Positions 45,095 to 46,805 of a DNA stretch of 46,805 nt are shown here, in pieces; the stretch's first letter is position 1, and every line of letters begins with the position of its first letter. Source of the stretch: Dinochytrium kinnereticum (lineage: Eukaryota > Chytridiomycota > Chytridiomycetes > Chytridiales > Chytridiaceae); the NCBI GenBank assembly GCA_027604005.1, contig JADGJT010000031.1, positions 55,754-102,558 of the forward strand, written 5' to 3'. The notes under the pieces were generated by a model. That model had not been told where the DNA came from. It did no database searches and worked only from the letters and a program-made list of their open reading frames with translations. The position numbers and the translations under genes were made by a program.

Positions 45095-46805
45095 AGTTCG
45101 TCGGAGAGGAGGGAGGGAGCCAAATGCCTTATTGGGGCGGGCGCATCAAGATCTTTTTCTCTGTTCAGTCTCAAAAGGGGCAACACTTTTTGGATTCGGA
45201 GGTCAAAGGGGGTGAGCCCATACACCTTTCCTCTTGTCGTCCTCAGCCGTGGCAATAGTGACAACCCACGCTACTTCTCCAAGGGGAAATCGAAAACCAA
45301 GACAGCGTTGATAGAAGTTGAAACAAATCCTTGAATAGATTAACGCACAACGACTTGGGTTAGGGTGGGGATGAACGTCCCACTTTCTTTTCGCTTTTTT
45401 TTCTTCCTTTCTTTCTCTTCTTCTTTTCCTTGTTCTAAACACATGGAATCCTTTTTCTGAAAGGATTGAAGGCGTGACGGGGAAACGTTGAGACCCATAT
45501 GGCAATCACCATTCGCACACGTCTATGATCATCGCACTATCATAATGGTCATACACCCTTCTTTGTTGTTGTAAATCTTACCTTCATCCGTTCAACCCGT
45601 GCGGGATCTCCTGTTTCCTATTTCTCTCTCTCTCTCTTCTCTTCTCTTCGATTTTTTTTTCCTTCTTTCCATCAACCGCGCAGCTCTTCATTATTCATCA
45701 TTCTTTTTGGCGCACGGGGTGTGGAAGTTATTGGATGATTGCATCAGGATGGGAATCCTTTCCCATTTTTTATTATTCGTGAAGCATATGAATGAATAAT
45801 GACTAAGAATGGTCGTGTGTTGAACCGTCCCCGGATTACCTGGACGACGGTGTAAGGATGTTTTGGAAGCAGGGGAGCCCAAAGCTTTTGGGGGTAGGTG
45901 ATAAGGGAAATCAAATAGGATCCCAAAGAAAGAAAGGTGAAAGCAAGTCCAACATTCTTTCGCTCAGAAGAATTGCCGCAAGGCACCGACCGAGCGCGAA
46001 AAGGCAGCGGGGGCAGAAAGCGAACAACCGGAGCCAACCGGGAAAAACAAACAAAAAAAAGACTCGAGGACAGACACAGGGGAAGAGAACAAGACGAAAC
46101 AAAAGAGAGCATCCCCCCTCTCGAACGAACCCGCACAGGTAGGCAACGTTCCCTGATGAGGCTGGAAGTGGGTGTTCAAAGTCGGATTTGGGCTGACTTC
46201 GATACCCGTTGGAAAATTGGACACCTGTTGCTGACGGGTATCACGTGATAGAAGCCAATTGGAAATTTTAATTAAATAAATTATTGGCAGAATCCATCAA
46301 TGATTTCCTGACAATCGCAACATGCCAGACAACGTCGACATAGTCATGCACGCACGCCAATGCCGATAGCCTCTCCCCAGGCGACAGCACCAGCAGTGCC
46401 CAAACAAGCCAGACACACACATCCTCACTGGCTTCAATCAAACGAAGCAGCTGTGCCTGGAAATACTTCGAGAGAGACCCGGATTCCACTGGCTACATCT
46501 GTAAGGCGCCAAGCAGACAAATAAAAGGGCAACTTTTCATCCCACCTTCAGAAAGTTCACCGCCTTAGTGATCCAAGCAAAAAAAACAAGAATTGAGTGT
46601 GTCAGGGAAGATTCTAGCGAGCCTGAAAATCGGATACGATGAAATGTGCTCAACCTGGTCAGCCCCGCTGATGGCATTAGAGTTAATCTTAAATCTGTTA
46701 TTACGAAGGTTCATGACCTCGTTGTTTATGTTGGAAAGCGAGTTCCGGATTGGTCACGTGAAGAAGGATGATGAAGTGTATTGGGGAATGCTTTGTCAAC
46801 ACAAG
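45095..46805. other. Gene-poor right end, channel promoter and upstream
   Basis: 1.7 kb upstream of the channel gene. It has T/C-rich tracts (45620-45670) and a 9-bp inverted repeat (46201-46209 with 46234-46242) whose right arm meets a CACGTG at 46242-46247; another CACGTG is at 46755-46760. The plus-strand AATAAAAG near 46520 might be a promoter element of a gene beyond the window. No supportable coding region. Confidence 0.5.

Noticed and set aside
45203..45505. 100-codon minus-strand frame upstream of the channel gene
   Set aside because: Arg/Lys/Glu low complexity followed by unremarkable sequence; no splice link to the channel start was convincing.
46268..46489. 73-codon minus-strand frame at the right end
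   Set aside because: Tested as a sixth cysteine-rich copy: it lacks a signal peptide and the C-A-C pattern, with only two cysteines.

Overview
This is a fungal nuclear window. It contains spliceosomal introns (mostly 50-180 bp, GT...AG), a fungal-type Cho2, small secreted GPI-anchor-type proteins and A/T-rich intergenic DNA. A cyclic-nucleotide-gated cation channel with an animal/protist-like plan, a kinesin-4 motor and a TypA/BipA GTPase in one intron-rich locus point to a zoosporic (chytrid-type) fungus. That placement is inference; no rRNA or other phylogenetic marker is present. All exon structures were read by eye from splice motifs and were required to keep the reading frame across every junction; each multi-exon model sums to a whole number of codons.

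Layout. 138-4627 (-): CHO2, phosphatidylethanolamine N-methyltransferase, 11 exons. 4676-6743 (+): a FYR-domain plus PHD-finger nuclear protein, diverging from CHO2 with only 48 bp between the start codons. 7138-7276: a palindromic foldback/MITE-like element. 7663-13992: a cluster of five homologous secreted, Ser/Thr-rich, eight-cysteine proteins with GPI-type tails (-,+,-,-,-). Their cysteine spacing resembles CFEM domains. 14706-17825 (+): organellar TypA/BipA translation GTPase, 9 exons. 18571-23444 (-): a large unrecognised type I membrane protein with a Lys/Glu/Pro repeat stalk and a tail ending in Trp-Gly-Trp acidic motifs. 24812-37658 (-): a giant kinesin-4 of about 3,883 residues. 38722-40221 (-): pyruvate dehydrogenase E1 alpha. 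40750-45094 (-): an HCN/CNG-type channel with a 15-bp micro-exon and no recognisable GYG filter. 45095-46805: no supportable gene.

Functionally the window mixes housekeeping (phospholipid methylation, organellar translation, PDH complex) with surface, signalling and cytoskeletal genes. The features most likely to be new are three. First, the giant kinesin tail carries eight TQT motifs and many further QT motifs, suggesting a multivalent dynein-light-chain (LC8) scaffold, beside a 480-bp tandem repeat and ten 52-residue repeats. Second, the CFEM-like cluster has reversed domain order, a conserved intron position and one member that has lost two cysteines at matching sites. Third, the cyclic-nucleotide-gated channel has an atypical pore. 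Large antisense reading frames opposite the real exons (for example opposite PDH E1 alpha) were treated as composition artefacts.
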